NCBI GenBank assembly: GCA_019245255.1
Contig: JAFARV010000487.1
Coordinates: 1-6,171 of the forward strand
Length of the DNA: 6,171 nucleotides
DNA from: Acidobacteriaceae bacterium
Lineage (GTDB): Bacteria > Acidobacteriota > Terriglobia > Bryobacterales > Bryobacteraceae
Direction: 5' to 3'
Shown: one piece after another, positions 5,212-6,171 of the stretch
Layout of the letters: each line of letters opens with the position of its first letter
Position numbering within the stretch: the first letter of the stretch is position 1
Translations under genes and position numbers: made by a program
The notes under the pieces: generated by a model
Told to the model about the DNA's origin: nothing
Database searches by the model: none
The model's input: the letters and a program-made list of their open reading frames with translations, nothing else

Positions 5212-6171
5212 TTGCTTTCACCTTTCTCGGCCTGTTCGATGGTGCGGCCGGTGTGTCGAAGATAGACATCGTCCAGGGTTGGGCGCGCGACTCTTACAGC
5301 GGCGGCGCGGAACCCGGCAGCTTCGAGCGCCGAAAGGATGGCGGGTACGGCGCTTGCGCCATGGTCCGCACGAGCGTACAGAACCGAGTCCGAAACTTGC
5401 ACTTCCCGAACGGTTCCCACCCCGCTCAGCGCAGCTTCAACCTCGCTCAAAGCTGCCGGCGCAGCGAGCTCGACCTGCACCGAATCGCCACGAAGTTCTG
5501 CTTTCAAATCCTCCGGAGCGCCTTGCGCGACGATGCGCCCGCGGTCGACGATGGCAACTTCGCGAGCCAATTGATCGGCTTCTTCGAGGTAATGCGTCGT
5601 CAGCAGGATGGTGAGACCTTCAGAATTGAGCCGTGCAATTTCAGCCCACAAATTGGCGCGTGCCTCCGGATCGAGACCTGTTGTCGGCTCGTCGAGAAAT
5701 AAGACCTGAGGGCGATGAATCAGAGCCATGGCGACGTCGAGTTTGCGCTGCATGCCGCCCGAATAGGTGCGTGCAACACGATGTGCGGCGTCGCTGAGAC
5801 CGAAGCGATCGAGAAGATTCGTGACGCGCCGCTTCAGTTCTGCTCCTCGCAACCCGTAAAACTGGCCCTGGAGGGTCAGGTTTTCGCGGCCTGTCGATTC
5901 GGCGTCGACGGTGGATTTTTGTGAGACGCAGCCAATGAGATGGCGAACCAGACGAGCCTCGCGCAGGACGTCGAGGCCGGCGACTCGGGCGGTTCCGGAA
6001 TCGGCACGAGCCAGAGTCGTAAGAATCTTGACGGTGGTAGACTTCCCCGCGCCGTTCGGTCCGAGCAGGGCAAAAATTGCGCCCCGGGGCACGGCGATCG
6101 TTAGGCCATCGAGCGCACGGACTCCCTTGGGATAGGTTTTGCGAAGCTCAGTTGCCTCGATGGCTAACGAA
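5208..6171 (-). CDS. ABC exporter ATP-binding subunit (DrrA-like), 5' end outside the window
   Basis: The frame is open to the right edge: 26 codons precede the first in-window start-type codon (GTG at 6092) and encode the typical ABC N-terminus (LRKTYPKGVRALDGL). That GTG lies inside the first beta-sheet, so it is not the true start, which is probably a few codons beyond 6171. Counting from the first complete codon (6170-6168): Walker A GPNGAGKST at 37-45, Q-loop Gln 84, a TGREN motif at about 93-97, signature SGGMQ at 137-141, Walker B VLFLDEP at 156-162, D-loop GLDP at 165-168, H-loop His 193. All catalytic residues are intact. The C-terminal extension ends with PTLDDVYLRHTGR (297-309), a mark of the daunorubicin-resistance (DrrA) subfamily. 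It powers the permease encoded next, with which it overlaps by four bases. The substrate is unknown. Confidence 0.93.
   Translation of the reverse strand, partial: SLAIEATELRKTYPKGVRALDGLTIAVPRGAIFALLGPNGAGKSTTVKILTTLARADSGTARVAGLDVLREARLVRHLIGCVSQKSTVDAESTGRENLTLQGQFYGLRGAELKRRVTNLLDRFGLSDAAHRVARTYSGGMQRKLDVAMALIHRPQVLFLDEPTTGLDPEARANLWAEIARLNSEGLTILLTTHYLEEADQLAREVAIVDRGRIVAQGAPEDLKAELRGDSVQVELAAPAALSEVEAALSGVGTVREVQVSDSVLYARADHGASAVPAILSALEAAGFRAAAVRVARPTLDDVYLRHTGRTIEQAEKGESK

Noticed and set aside
4238..5269. 343-codon minus-strand ORF overlapping the permease, its downstream gap and the start of the propeller gene
   Set aside because: It is another frame of the permease region. The translation is rich in Arg, His, Pro and Cys with no domain pattern, whereas the 4438-5211 frame gives a clear six-helix ABC-2 permease.
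5178..5702. 174-codon plus-strand ORF opposite the ABC ATPase
   Set aside because: Antisense shadow of an ATPase gene with all catalytic motifs in the minus frame.
5208..6092. GTG at 6092 as the start of the ABC ATPase
   Set aside because: The frame stays open upstream and encodes the conserved ABC N-terminus (LRKTYPKGVRALDGL), so the true start lies beyond the right edge.

Overview
All supported genes in this window lie on the minus strand, so the window reads from its right edge to its left. In transcription order it holds: an ABC-2 type exporter pair (ATPase, then permease), an exported Asp-box (BNR) beta-propeller protein, a large outer-membrane protein with a beta-barrel, PKD/Ig-like domains and an OmpA-like C-terminus, and the first 67 codons of a probable second, related envelope protein cut off by the left edge. 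I see no tRNA, rRNA, CRISPR array, insertion sequence, integrase or phage gene.

The DNA is moderately GC-rich and encodes Gram-negative envelope proteins. Multi-Asp-box secreted propellers next to OmpA-domain proteins with PKD modules and DrrAB-type exporters are typical of Acidobacteriota (Koribacter/Solibacter-like soil bacteria). That assignment is an inference from gene style, not from a marker gene.

Layout: 5208 to beyond 6171 is the exporter ATPase, open at its 5' end. 4438-5211 is its permease, joined by a 4-base ATGA overlap, so the two are translationally coupled. 4333-4437 is a 105-base gap with a strong GC-rich hairpin and a good -10 hexamer very close to the next start. 2305-4332 is the propeller protein. 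2247-2304 is a 58-base gap with a strong Shine-Dalgarno, a small dyad and a weak -10. 354-2246 is the barrel/PKD/OmpA protein. 203-353 is a 151-base gap holding a terminator-like hairpin, then a TATAAT box with an overlapping dyad, then a very strong Shine-Dalgarno. 1-202 is the start of the partial envelope protein.

The exporter is a self-contained two-gene unit of the daunorubicin-resistance family; its substrate cannot be read from the sequence. The propeller and barrel/OmpA genes may be co-transcribed, and both products are predicted to be exported. One could be a periplasmic or surface propeller scaffold and the other an outer-membrane, peptidoglycan-linked protein, but a physical partnership is only a hypothesis from adjacency. 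The most interesting points are the two neighbouring envelope proteins sharing a start-of-barrel motif, the Arg-rich insertion in the peptidoglycan-binding part of the OmpA domain, the 13-repeat propeller split by a basic linker, and its apparently near-leaderless start. I did not find convincing evidence for a wholly new system.
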